Source of the DNA: Neorhizobium populisoli
GTDB lineage: Bacteria > Pseudomonadota > Alphaproteobacteria > Rhizobiales > Rhizobiaceae
Reading direction: 5' to 3'
Assembly: GCF_019430945.1 (NCBI RefSeq)
Contig: NZ_JAHYCB010000013.1
Span: 62,001-126,000 of the forward strand
DNA length: 64,000 nucleotides
Part shown: piece after piece, positions 17,878 through 26,178 of the stretch
Layout: each line of letters begins with the position of its first letter
Position numbering within the stretch: the first letter of the stretch is position 1
Notes under the pieces: model-generated
Databases searched by the model: none
What the model was told of the DNA's origin: nothing
The model's input: the letters and a program-made list of their open reading frames with translations, nothing else
Position numbers and translations under genes: made by a program

Positions 17878-18728
17878 CGGCGGTGTGCGAGACCTTGGCT
17901 GTCGCCCGATCCAACATAGCGGAACGTGTGAGGCAACGTCCTTCCAGAGCCAGAGGGCGGCCGCCGCTCGCTGATCAGGAACTGATGGATGAGATCAAGA
18001 CGATCATCGATGACATGCCGACCTACGGATATCGCCGGGTCCACGCGATCCTGCGCCGTAAAGCCCGCAGCGAAAACCGTCCATGGCCAAATGCCAAACG
18101 CGTCTACCGGGTGATGAAGGTTCACGGCATGCTTCTTCAGCGCCATACGGGTGCAGTCGACACCCGTCGCCACGATGGCCGCGTCGCCGTCGAGCAATCC
18201 AATCTGCGTTGGTGTTCAGACGGCTTCGAAATCGGTTGTGACAACAAGGAGAAGGTCCGCGTTGCCTTCGCTCTCGATTGCTGTGATCGCGAGGCTATCG
18301 CCCATGTCGCGACAACCGAGGGCATCAAAAGCGAGGACGTCCAGGACCTTGTCATCACGGCTGTTGAGAACCGTTTCGGTCTCGTCAACAAACTTCCAAA
18401 GTCAATCGAATGGCTGACGGACAACGGCTCCTGCTTCATCGCAAAGGAAACCAAAACGCTGCTCATCGATATCGGCATGGAGCCGTGTTCAACGCCCGTT
18501 CGCAGTCCCCAATCCAACGGAATGGCCGAGGCCTTCGTCAAAACCTTCAAGCGCGATTACGTCTCGGTCAACCCCGTCCCGGACGCCATGACCGTCATCG
18601 CGCAACTGCCCGCATGGTTCGAGCACTACAACACACTTCATCCTCACAAGGCACTCGGCTATCGTTCTCCGAGAGAGTTCTTGTCGAGCAGTCAGACGGA
18701 TATGCGCAGCGCGGGAGCCGCCGAATGA
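17874..18728 (+). CDS. IS3-family transposase OrfB (DDE integrase domain)
   Basis: An rve-type integrase. The acidic residues are in RWCSDGFEI, WLTDNGSCF and SNGMAEAFVKTFKRDY, giving the D-D-E triad, and the tail HPHKALGYRSPREF is typical of the IS2/IS3 groups. 284 residues, apparently complete. It overlaps OrfA by four bases (ATGA). OrfA's nonsense codon would prevent a normal OrfAB fusion protein. Confidence 0.9.
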   Translation: MTAVCETLAVARSNIAERVRQRPSRARGRPPLADQELMDEIKTIIDDMPTYGYRRVHAILRRKARSENRPWPNAKRVYRVMKVHGMLLQRHTGAVDTRRHDGRVAVEQSNLRWCSDGFEIGCDNKEKVRVAFALDCCDREAIAHVATTEGIKSEDVQDLVITAVENRFGLVNKLPKSIEWLTDNGSCFIAKETKTLLIDIGMEPCSTPVRSPQSNGMAEAFVKTFKRDYVSVNPVPDAMTVIAQLPAWFEHYNTLHPHKALGYRSPREFLSSSQTDMRSAGAAE

Positions 18729-19180
18729 TGGTGTTTGACGTGGTAGACGATATCCAAGGAGCTGTGTACGTCGCCCTTCTGGCCGAACTCGGGCGAAACG
18801 CCGACACGATTGGCTTCGTCGTTCAAGGCGACATAGCGGCGGAAGGAAAACAGCTATTAGACCAGATCGAGAGTGCGAAAGTCAGTGACAGCATTCAGCA
18901 GTCATGGCCCGGCACAACGCTTCTTAACGGCTTTGGCAGAGTCTTGGAGTATAACGTAAACCCATCGGTTCTAAAAGCTATGACCGACTTCGCTAGTGGA
19001 TTATTTGATTGGTCTAAGCGGTCGTTTCCTGAGGACCTGTTCATGACGTCAGGAACAACAGTTTTACTGGAAACAGTTGGCCACGAGCGGGTGGCTTTCG
19101 TCCGATCTGAGGAGATGTCCCCCCTACTTCAAAGCCTTGTCAACGACGGCATAATAGCCGTCTATCATCAAAGTCTCTAA
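18725..19180 (+). CDS. Passenger ORF of unknown function inside the IS3 element
   Basis: A 151-residue soluble acidic protein starting MMVFDVVDDIQGAVYVALLA, with no signal peptide or membrane segment. Its ATG overlaps the OrfB stop (ATGA), so it is translationally coupled to the transposase. It ends 3 bp before the right inverted repeat. I recognise no family. Other readable parts are GKQLLDQIESAKVSDSIQQS and TTVLLETVGHERVAFVRSEE. The tight packing argues that it moves with the element. Possible roles (regulator of transposition, immunity or toxin-neutralising protein) are guesses. Confidence 0.7.
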   Translation: MMVFDVVDDIQGAVYVALLAELGRNADTIGFVVQGDIAAEGKQLLDQIESAKVSDSIQQSWPGTTLLNGFGRVLEYNVNPSVLKAMTDFASGLFDWSKRSFPEDLFMTSGTTVLLETVGHERVAFVRSEEMSPLLQSLVNDGIIAVYHQSL

Positions 19181-19183
19181 ACC

Positions 19184-19208
19184 GATCCTGTCCGGAATTT
19201 ATGGGGCA
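19184..19208 (-). repeat. Right terminal inverted repeat of the IS3 element
   Basis: Its reverse complement begins TGCCCCATAAATTCCGGACA, matching the left end, and ends GATC as the left repeat does. Confidence 0.75.
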
Positions 19209-19462
19209 ACTCCAATTGGTCATCGGTGGTCTTTCCAAAAGGTTGTGCTTGAACAACCCAACCCTACCGGAAAAAGCCGATGACCACCGCTATCGACCTA
19301 CACCACCTCCCGGGACAGAATCGAAAGCCGTTGCCGAGACGATGCACCAGCTCTACTTGCGGAATGCAAATGGTCCAGCGACCGCCCGCACCGGCGTACG
19401 ACTTCAAAATAGAAAAAGCCCGGGGTGGATCCCGGGCTCTTCCATGTGAACTGCGTCACTGA
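19209..19462. other. Region right of the IS3 element with a hairpin
   Basis: No supported gene. At 19417-19438 AGCCCGGG pairs with CCCGGGCT and is followed by CTTCC, with an A-run before the stem. It is a moderate terminator for the plus strand or, read leftward with its T-run, a better one for the minus-strand ORF at 19463. Confidence 0.45.
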
Positions 19463-19666
19463 CTAGGTTACGCCGCTCGAATCGTTAACGGCTTTCGTGA
19501 CAAAAAGTTCCTCAATTAAATTAGGCGTCTGCCGCGTATTCTGCGCCGCTCGCATGTCAACATGCTCTTCGAGCGCTATCTGACCGCGCGCGAACTCATC
19601 CAGCACTTGCGGCCGGTCGCGACTATACCCGTCAACCGCGCATAGGCGCGAGCCGATGGCTCTCAA
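19463..19666 (-). CDS. Possible small hypothetical protein
   Basis: 67 residues from a TTG start, with a helical middle (RPQVLDEFARGQIALEEHVD). No family recognised and no clear ribosome site. It ends at the hairpin listed just to the left, which would be a suitable terminator. Weakly supported; it may be a decayed fragment. Confidence 0.3.
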   Translation of the reverse strand: MRAIGSRLCAVDGYSRDRPQVLDEFARGQIALEEHVDMRAAQNTRQTPNLIEELFVTKAVNDSSGVT

Positions 19667-19740
19667 TATACAGCTAATTTATCGGTGACTACCCATCAAT
19701 ACAATATCAGCTCCAGTCCGGAGTTGAGTCGACTTCGCTG

Positions 19741-20177
19741 CAGAAAGTATCAGACGCCGTCGTCACGGCTGTTGCCCGCGACATTCTCGGAAGCGCTCAG
19801 CTTCCAGACCTGAATACCGTGGGAGACGAGACGCCAGTGCCACTATATCTGGGTACTTTAATGAGGATGCAGTTTCGCTGGGGACGACAACTCTTCAACG
19901 AGCCTTTGATCTTTAGGGCCATTGAGGAAAACCCCTCGGGGAGAGCGGCCGAAAAAACACATGACCGCTGCTAAAATCTTTCGCTGGGGAAATTTCTCAT
20001 AGTCAGCTGATTTTACTGAAGCCGCGATCTTCATTCCACCGTTTGGTTGGCTGGTTCTTCGAAGACAGCCGGGCCGAACAGGTGATTGAAGCGCCCCGGC
20101 CGGACTTGTCAGAACTTGGCGACGATACCGCTTTCCAAGACATCAACCCATTCATGTTTGCGCCGTTCAAAGATTGA
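19741..20177 (+). pseudogene. Two protein-like fragments of unknown origin
   Basis: One open segment (SDAVVTAVARDILGSAQLPD up to AAEKTHDRC, stop at 19974) and a second in another frame (FHRLVGWFFEDSRAEQVIEA to FMFAPFKD, stop at 20177) look like real protein but have no starts. They may be parts of one broken gene. Not recognised. Confidence 0.35.
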
Positions 20178-20544
20178 TCGCGTCGGATGCGGGAACGCCG
20201 GATCAGCAAAAGCGCCGACGGGGATCGCGTACGCACCGGGCAAATCTTCGTTCTCGTAAAAGACGGTCGCGCCACAATCCGAGTAGAAGTGATATCGAGC
20301 CCACAGGCTGCTTTCGCCTAATTGCTAATAGGTCTGACACTCCCCACTTGTCGCCACATAAGCCACCAATGGCGAATTGTCCTTGACCAAGGAACGGTGA
20401 TGACGTCAACAGGCTGCTCTAGCGCGCTAATAGGGAGCGGTGGTTGGGCGAGCGCCGGTAAGGTTACTGCGTAACCGCATTCCATGGATCAAGTTGCCGC
20501 GGCAAGCGCATCCGATATGAGGGACCTATCGAAAGAAGGTCCTC
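20178..20544. other. Gap with no recognisable feature
   Basis: Short overlapping frames only; no RNA gene, repeat or promoter that I can support. Confidence 0.5.
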
Positions 20545-20724
20545 ATGAGTATGCCAAGAGCAAATTCCGTCCGCTCCCTTCGTATCAGCTACCGACGCCG
20601 CTCGCGGCGGAATGTTAAGAATGTCCCATCATCGATGCGGGTCGTGCTGCACGTTCGTGTCCCATCCTTAACTTTCGAACAACCATCACTTCCGTCTGAA
20701 TTTCCTTTGGAACTGTCAGCCTGA
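20545..20724 (+). CDS. Possible 59-residue basic protein
   Basis: An ATG with an AAGAAGG site six bases upstream opens a frame giving a very basic N terminus (MSMPRANSVRSLRISYRRRS) and a less basic tail. No family recognised and composition is consistent with chance. Low confidence. Nothing recognised between it and the VanZ remnant. Confidence 0.25.
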   Translation: MSMPRANSVRSLRISYRRRSRRNVKNVPSSMRVVLHVRVPSLTFEQPSLPSEFPLELSA

Positions 20725-21039
20725 TAGCGATCTGGCACCGCAGTGACCTCACCCGTCATACCCTACTGCGGTAGAGGTCAGCGCGGCTTTGCCGTCGTTG
20801 GCCTCGCTTGCGCGATGATAGGGCGCGCGGGCCTAACCGAGTATGCATTCTTAAGTGCTGATATTTTCACGAGCGCGAAGAAGGCTCGTCTTTTTCCTGC
20901 CTGGCATGGCCCGTCCGGTGTACCAAAGCGTATAGGGCGCTCAAGAAATCCCGCCGCGTTTGTAGGAAATGATAGGCGCGGGGCTAATCATCGCAAACGA
21001 GTTTGATTGCTGCAGGGCAGCATTTCCATTTATAACACA

Positions 21040-21326
21040 ATGATGACACAGAAAATCCTGCGTGCAGTAGCGTGGACGAGCTTGGCATTGATCATCTTCG
21101 TCACCATGAGTCCGATTGAGTTGCGCCCTCATGACTTGCTTCCAGTGAATGTCGATCGTGTCCTAGCATTCGCATTGATGAGCTTCTTGTTTGTCGTCGC
21201 ATATCACACACATACGGTCCTTTTGGCGTACTTGCGGTTGCAGGGACCGGCGCGATCGAGGCTCTGCAATTCCTATCGCCGTCACGCCACGCGCATTGGG
21301 ACAATGCGTTTGTCAAAGCCATTTGA
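21040..21326 (+). pseudogene. VanZ-like membrane protein, frameshifted
   Basis: MTQKILRAVAWTSLALIIFV followed by SPIELRPHDLLPVNVDRVLA is the N-terminal half of a rhizobial VanZ-like protein. After a frameshift near 21220 the other frame continues GVLAVAGTGAIEALQFLSPS and HAHWDNAFVKAI to a stop at 21324. VanZ-like proteins are small membrane proteins of poorly known role. One indel separates the two halves. Confidence 0.7.
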
Positions 21327-21912
21327 GCATCATGCGGGTTAGTAGTTGCTTGGGCTATCTGCCCCGCCATCCCCTTGGAAAGAAAGACGAACGACCATGC
21401 TGGTGGTCGAGGATGCGAAGAAGTTTGTCGTCACCTGATAGGAGTGTAATCCTCGACCGTCTTCCACATCTCTCGAAACATAGCGAGAAGATGGACCGTA
21501 TAGCGGTCATACTGGACGCCGTCAGGCTTTGGTTTGGTAACAAACGTCGTTTCGACGCGACCCACATACTCACCCAATACCCGACTCAAAAACGGGTCTT
21601 CCTCAGTCCAGCGGAGGTAATTGGTGGTGCCGGTACCCTCCAGATTTCAGGGAAAAAGCTGCGGGTCACGTTCAGCAACTTCTTCGGCGATGAATCCCCA
21701 GAAGGAACCAAATTCGGGCCCTGTAAGGAGCCGAACCATTGGCACGTCACCAAGTTAATTAGAGCACTGATTTTGCTGAAATTGGAATTACAGATCAATT
21801 GCTGAATCAGCGCGGCTTGATCGGTTAATTGGAAGGTGCTCGCTGTTTCGGCTGTAGCGCACTTACAGTGAAATCCTTGCCACCAGTCGACAGTTCACCC
21901 TATATCCCGCCT
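21327..21912. other. Gap with no supported gene
   Basis: A plus-strand frame ending near 21805 contains FLSPAEVIGGAGTLQISGKK, possibly a protein relic, but has no believable start and no recognised family. Confidence 0.4.
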
Positions 21913-22518
21913 ATGACCTCTGACTCCAAAATATTCGTGGGCCTGCGCCCCATCCGCAAATCTCAGACCAAAAACGAACCGACCGGCCCACGATGCCAGT
22001 GGGATGGCTGCGAAAAGCCGGGCACGCACAGAGCACCGGTCGGGAGCGGGGCAGATGGCTTGTACTTGCTCTTCTGTGCCGAGCATGTTCAAAAATACAC
22101 CAAGGGTTACAGCTATTCGCCGGCTCTGTCCGACCCCGAAACGGCTCGCTACCAAAAGGAGGCGGCAAGTGGCCTTCGCCCGACGATCGGCGTGCGGGCC
22201 AAACGGGCGACCGAAGCCCCTCTTCCATCGACGGCGCGATCAGGTTCTGCCAAGGCAATCAACGCCCGCAAGAGTGCGGCAGAACGCCAGGCGGCAAGAG
22301 CGGCCCTTCAGGCCCGAAAACTCAAGGTCCTCGAAGCGAAGGCGTTCGAGACCTTGGGCCTGTCGCCGGAAGCAACTCCTGAGGAGATTAGAAGCCGCTA
22401 CAAGGAACGGCTCAAAATGCATCATCCGGATGCGAACCAGGGCAATCGCAATTCCGAAAACGAACTTCGGGCGGCGATCGAAGCGCACAAGATCCTCAAA
22501 CTCAACGGGTTCTGTTGA
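21913..22518 (+). CDS. J-domain protein with N-terminal zinc-finger-like motif
   Basis: 201 residues. The N-terminal third has CQWDGCEKPGTHRAP and LYLLFCAEHV, a C-x4-C...C-x2-H pattern like a small zinc finger. A charged helical linker (KSAAERQAARAALQARKLKV) leads to a J-domain at about residues 135-195 with the invariant HPD in HHPDANQGNR. Proteins of this layout are found across Rhizobiales and would stimulate a DnaK ATPase. The ATG at 21913 is chosen over 21829 because conserved-looking sequence begins there; its ribosome site is weak. Confidence 0.85.
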   Translation: MTSDSKIFVGLRPIRKSQTKNEPTGPRCQWDGCEKPGTHRAPVGSGADGLYLLFCAEHVQKYTKGYSYSPALSDPETARYQKEAASGLRPTIGVRAKRATEAPLPSTARSGSAKAINARKSAAERQAARAALQARKLKVLEAKAFETLGLSPEATPEEIRSRYKERLKMHHPDANQGNRNSENELRAAIEAHKILKLNGFC

Positions 22519-22639
22519 CGAGGCAGCCGGCGCCGCAGCCTGCGGACAAGCCCACACTCACCCCCACCACGAGACGGTCTGCGAGACCGCGAACAATATA
22601 CTCGCAGCACGTTAGGCTTCATCAACAGAGGACTTCGAT

Positions 22640-23028
22640 ATGAACCGAATGGTCTTAGCCTTCGCTGTTGACCTCCTAGCCTCATAGGTATCAGCCATGC
22701 AAAGTCTTCCCGATCTCGAATGGAAAAACCGCGTCATCCTTGTTTTCGGGAGCTCAGCGGACCCACGGCTTGACCAACAGATCGAATTGCTCGAAAGCAA
22801 GAAAGACGAGTTCGCCTATCGTGACATCGTAATAATCAAAGTCGCCGATGGCGGAGCTCTTTCCATTTATGGAAACGCATCTGGTCTGAACGCGGCCGCT
22901 CTTCGCAAGGAAGCGAAGCTCGCCGACGATCGCTTTCAGGTGCTGCTCGTGGGCAAGGACGGCGGCGTGAAGTTTCGCAGCAACCGCGTTGTCAAAGAAT
23001 GTCCATGCGCAAGGCCGAACAAGGCTAG
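22640..23028 (+). pseudogene. DUF4174 secreted protein with stop in signal peptide
   Basis: From ATG 22640 the frame reads MNRMVLAFAVDLLAS, then TAG (22685-22687), then continues in frame VSAMQSLPDLEWKNRVILVF, the start of a DUF4174 domain, which runs to VLLVGKDGGVKFRSN. The nonsense codon lies inside what was a signal peptide, so the protein could now start only at the ATG at 22697 and stay in the cytoplasm. The C terminus is also shifted: MSMRKAEQG lies in another frame, stopping at 23028, where relatives end with a similar Met-Arg-rich tail. Confidence 0.7.
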
Positions 23029-23127
23029 CGCTTACTCGCAACCGCGCATCAGTTGCCCAAGCCTTGATCGCTCAGCTTACGGGCATGTTCGCCGTTCCAC
23101 GATTTCGTGACTCCAGCCCTCTGATAT

Positions 23128-23662
23128 TCAGGTATCGCGTTCCGAATTTTCAACAAAAAGCGCGCTTAGAATGGCGCGGCGTAGACCGGTTTGCGTGACG
23201 TCGCGATATCTTTCATCGATCGGGATTGTGCCGTCTTTGATATCGTAGAAGCGAAGGAGCAAACTGGCGAGCATTGTCTTGTCGGCGCCGGAGAGGCCAA
23301 AGAGACCGACCTTTTCGCCAGGACAGATCGTCAGCGAGAGGTTCACGATCACGGGTGGGCTCGACTTGTAGGAGAATCTATGGTTCTCGAGGCGAACCGG
23401 ACCGCTTTCCACGGTCAACTCGGTCGCGTCTGGCCGGTCGACGATCGTCGGCGGTGTAGTCATGACGGGCATGGCGTCATTGATCGTGCCGGGCGCCTGA
23501 AAGATCTGCTGGCCCATCTGCAGAAAAGTAAAGGTATGGCCCGGCTGAGAGCATAAACCGCAGCCACAAACTCGCCGATCGTGACAATGCCTTCAACGAG
23601 CCCCGTAAAGCCGATCGACAGGATCGCGAGCAATGTCGATAGACTAGCACCTCGCCTCCAAT
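23128..23662 (-). pseudogene. ABC exporter (fused TMD-ATPase), internal remnant
   Basis: The minus strand reads GIVTIGEFVAAVYALSRAI (end of the membrane domain) and, after a frame change, VRLENHRFSYKSSPPVIVNL with a damaged Walker A, GLSGADKTML, where GxSGxGKST is expected. It stops before the signature motif. Neither end is complete. Confidence 0.7.
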
Positions 23663-23939
23663 GCTGACGGTGGGATCTCGGACGGCGTCACGAACAGCAT
23701 AACCAGTGTCATCAACAAGGGCACCCTGCGTCTAGGTCCAGACGCAGCGTGCTCAGACTTTTCCTTTTTGAAAGTATCCGGAAAAACCCTTGTGCTTAAC
23801 CTCGAGAGTTCGGTATGGCCAGACCAATGCTTGCATATCGTGGCGCGGCTAAGCGGTTGAGTTGTGGCCGTTGCGGTTATCGATATCTCGTCCGAACCGA
23901 ACACTTGGATTGTTTTACTATTGCTCGTGGATCAGGGGT

Positions 23940-24390
23940 TATCGTCGAACTGGTCTAGGATCTGCTTTGATCCGATCTATGGCTATCGAAGCTCAAAAAA
24001 AGACCGGTTTCAGAGATTAAGGGAAGCCGGGCTTGCGGTCTGGCCGCTACCTCCGGGCCTGGACGAGGACGATGTTTTTGAGCATCGACTATTCCGGCGT
24101 ATGGGACGGCATCCACGCGATACGGTCGAGCCGAACTGGCCGAAGATGGCCATAGAACTGGAGCGCAAGGGCGTCACGCTCCATTTGCTTTGGCAGGAAT
24201 ACCGGGAACCGGATGGCTATGGCTATATATGGTTTTGCGGCCGGTTTGTCGATCACGAAAGCCGAGCCAGGTCCACCTACCGCAGCCGTCGCGTTACTGG
24301 TTTCGCGATGGAATGCAACTACGCCGGCCATACGATCCCGATCATTCGCGGCGATCATCCGAAAGGCGTCGGAGCATGTGCAGCTTGACG
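23940..24390 (+). pseudogene. IS21-family IstA transposase, N-terminal remnant
   Basis: FQRLREAGLAVWPLPPGLDE, WPKMAIELERKGVTLHLLWQ, YREPDGYGY and, after frame changes, ECNYAGHTIPII follow the order of IS21 IstA, where YAGxTxPVI lies at the start of the DDE domain. Frameshifts and loss of the rest make it inactive. Confidence 0.75.
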
Positions 24391-24749
24391 GATCGGTCAA
24401 GTTGACATTCGAGGTAGGCGACGGCGTAAAAGCCGATGCAGCTCTACTGTGCCGAGGCCCCTTCCCCTGTATGATGACGCCGTGCATGTTGAGCGTTCCG
24501 CGCGGCCAGCAAACTACAAACCGCGCGATCGGTCGCTCGTCGAACCTGACAGCCGCACATCGTAATGTTGCAAACCGTCATCCGGCGGAAATGCCTGCTG
24601 CAGCTAAGTGCTCGTCGCGGTCCAACCAATCGGTACCGGTCCATATTGGATCGGCCATATCCGCAGCGCCTCTCGTTACGATGACCGAACAAACGTCCTT
24701 TGCGCTCTCAGGGTCATCGGTCCGGACCTTCGGCCTAAAGTCCAATGGC
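24391..24749. other. Gap before the stress operon
   Basis: No gene supported. A plus-strand segment near 24385-24440 (VQLDGSVKLTFEVGDGVKAD) is protein-like, and a minus-strand frame at 24578-24790 gives 70 residues of unknown type with no good start site. Confidence 0.4.
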
Positions 24750-24774
24750 GGAACCATCAGGTTATCGGGGTGTT
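24750..24774 (+). promoter_or_regulatory. EcfG-type general stress promoter
   Basis: GGAAC, a 17-nt gap, then GTT, 46 nt upstream of the PepSY gene. This matches the known alphaproteobacterial EcfG/RpoE2 promoter pattern. Confidence 0.75.
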
Positions 24775-24819
24775 GAGCAAACGGATCCAACGACGAAGAT
24801 CCGAGCTAGAGAGGAAACC

Positions 24820-25137
24820 ATGAAAACCATCATTCTCGCCGCCGCACTCGCTTCCGTTGCGGCTTTTTCCGCCGTTGCGCAGACTGCGCCAGCGGCCAAC
24901 AGCAATGGCAACACGCCCGCGGTCGCGACACCGGACACCAAGAACCCCACAGCGCCGGTAGAGGGCGCAAACAGCTTTACGGAAAGCCAGGCAAAGGATC
25001 GGATTGAAAAAGCCGGATACACCGGGGTCAAGGACCTCAAGAAAGACGACAAAGGCGTCTGGAACGCCGCAGGCATGAAGGACGGTAAGGCCGTCTCGAT
25101 TGCACTGGATTACCAGGGCAACGTTGTCGCCAAGTAA
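24820..25137 (+). CDS. PepSY-domain secreted protein
   Basis: A 105-residue exported protein. The Sec signal peptide MKTIILAAALASVAAFSAVA-Q is followed by a Pro/Thr/Asn-rich linker and a PepSY-like domain (FTESQAKDRIEKAGYTGVKD, then DKGVWNAAGMKDGKAVSIAL). PepSY domains are thought to modulate proteases or bind the envelope. The ATG at 24820 follows GAGAGGAAAC. It is the first gene of a two-gene unit with the Gly-zipper protein 17 bp downstream, behind an EcfG-type promoter. Confidence 0.85.
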   Translation: MKTIILAAALASVAAFSAVAQTAPAANSNGNTPAVATPDTKNPTAPVEGANSFTESQAKDRIEKAGYTGVKDLKKDDKGVWNAAGMKDGKAVSIALDYQGNVVAK

Positions 25138-25154
25138 CCTCAAGGAGATCATCG

Positions 25155-25754
25155 ATGAGAACTGTAACCGGACTATTCGACGACTATGCCGATGCCAGCG
25201 CAGCGGTGAGTGAACTAGAAACTGCAGGCGTGCGGTCTAACGACATCAGCATCGTCTCCAATAATGCGGACCGGCGGCACGGGGATTCGAACGCGGCCGA
25301 GGGTGCCGGAACCGGCGCCGGGATTGGCGCGGTGGTCGGCGGCGCAGGCGGACTTCTCACCGGCCTTGGCTTGATGGCGATCCCCGGTGTTGGACCTGTT
25401 GTGGCTGCAGGCTGGCTTGCAGCGACCGCTGCTGGTGCAGCGGCCGGTGCGGTCGCCGGCGGTGCGGCCGGCGGCATTATCGGCGCGCTGACGGACTCCG
25501 GTATTCCGGAACGCGATGCCCATTTTTATGCTGAAGGCGTTCGCCGGGGCGGTACATTGGTCACCGCCAAGGTGGATGACGCCATTGCGCCCGAAGCCGA
25601 AGCGATCTTGAAACGCTCAAACTGGGTCGATCCGACTGAGCGTCGTACCGCCTATGAAAAGCAGGGATGGACGCGATTTAATGACACGCTTGATCCGTAT
25701 GATGCCAGCCAGGTCGAAGAAGAGCGGCTCCGCTATCGCCGTGGCGCTCTCTGA
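25155..25754 (+). CDS. General stress protein with 17M-like domain and Gly-zipper
   Basis: 199 residues. The N terminus (TVTGLFDDYADASAAVSELE) is the fold seen in Bacillus general stress protein 17M/YflT. A long Gly/Ala-rich hydrophobic stretch (residues about 50-115) with GxxxG spacing can form a membrane hairpin. A second alpha/beta segment (SGIPERDAHFYAEGVRRGGT) and a charged tail with GWTRFNDTLDPYD follow. A broken paralogue lies at 44623-45000 and a related domain starts the protein at 61427. Ribosome site AAGGAG. Transcribed with the PepSY gene. Confidence 0.85.
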   Translation: MRTVTGLFDDYADASAAVSELETAGVRSNDISIVSNNADRRHGDSNAAEGAGTGAGIGAVVGGAGGLLTGLGLMAIPGVGPVVAAGWLAATAAGAAAGAVAGGAAGGIIGALTDSGIPERDAHFYAEGVRRGGTLVTAKVDDAIAPEAEAILKRSNWVDPTERRTAYEKQGWTRFNDTLDPYDASQVEEERLRYRRGAL

Positions 25755-25764
25755 CCAAGCCACG

Positions 25765-25788
25765 AAGGGCGCCTCCCGGCGCCCTTTT
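25765..25788 (+). terminator. Rho-independent terminator of the stress operon
   Basis: GGGCGCC and GGCGCCC form a 7-bp GC stem with a 4-nt loop, followed by TTTTCTT, 10 bp after the stop. Confidence 0.85.
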
Positions 25789-26178
25789 CTTCCGATAAGC
25801 AATACGTTCGTCTCTACTCCCACGGTCGAGAACACGTCTCGCGATACGCTGCTTTTGACGACCGGTTCAGATTAAACCCAGCGAGTTATAAAGCCTCAGG
25901 CATGGCCGAGATCTGCTCGCCCATGCACCAACTCTGCGATTACGTTTTTCCCGAGCGTACATTTATTCGACATGAATATCGGCTATTAGGAGCGACCTGT
26001 CTTGGGACCGGTCCCTACCTAATCGACTAGACCGCAGTTGGCCCGCCGTCGTGCGGGATTTTTGTGTTGTCTCGCAAGGTCGACCTTTGTTCTGCGCTGC
26101 CGATCTTCGATTGACGTATTGAACCCCGAATATGCTGCATTATTTACGTCGCTCTCCATCTTGAGAGGACCGGTTGAA
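25789..26178. other. Upstream region of the two-component genes
   Basis: No gene supported. The kinase frame is open through part of it (26038-26178), but this stretch does not read as conserved protein. No EcfG-type site is found here. Confidence 0.5.

Larger units (their letters stand above)
17422..19208 (+). mobile_element. IS3-family (IS2-like group) element with an extra ORF
   Basis: Imperfect terminal inverted repeats, starting TGGCCCCCTAAAT at the left and ending with the complement of TGCCCCATAAATT at the right, bracket about 1.79 kb. Inside are OrfA (broken by a stop), OrfB with the DDE transposase, and a third ORF at 18725-19180 before the right repeat. IS3 elements normally have only orfA and orfB, so the extra gene is cargo. 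No matching target duplication is seen, which suggests later rearrangement at one end. Confidence 0.75.

Noticed and set aside
18410..19180. 256-residue frame starting inside OrfB
   Set aside because: Only the part from 18725 reads as protein; the first 105 codons are an out-of-frame reading of the transposase.
26038..26178. N-terminal extension of the sensor kinase
   Set aside because: Arg/Cys-rich sequence without a ribosome site; the GTG at 26179 gives a normal start just before the first membrane segment.
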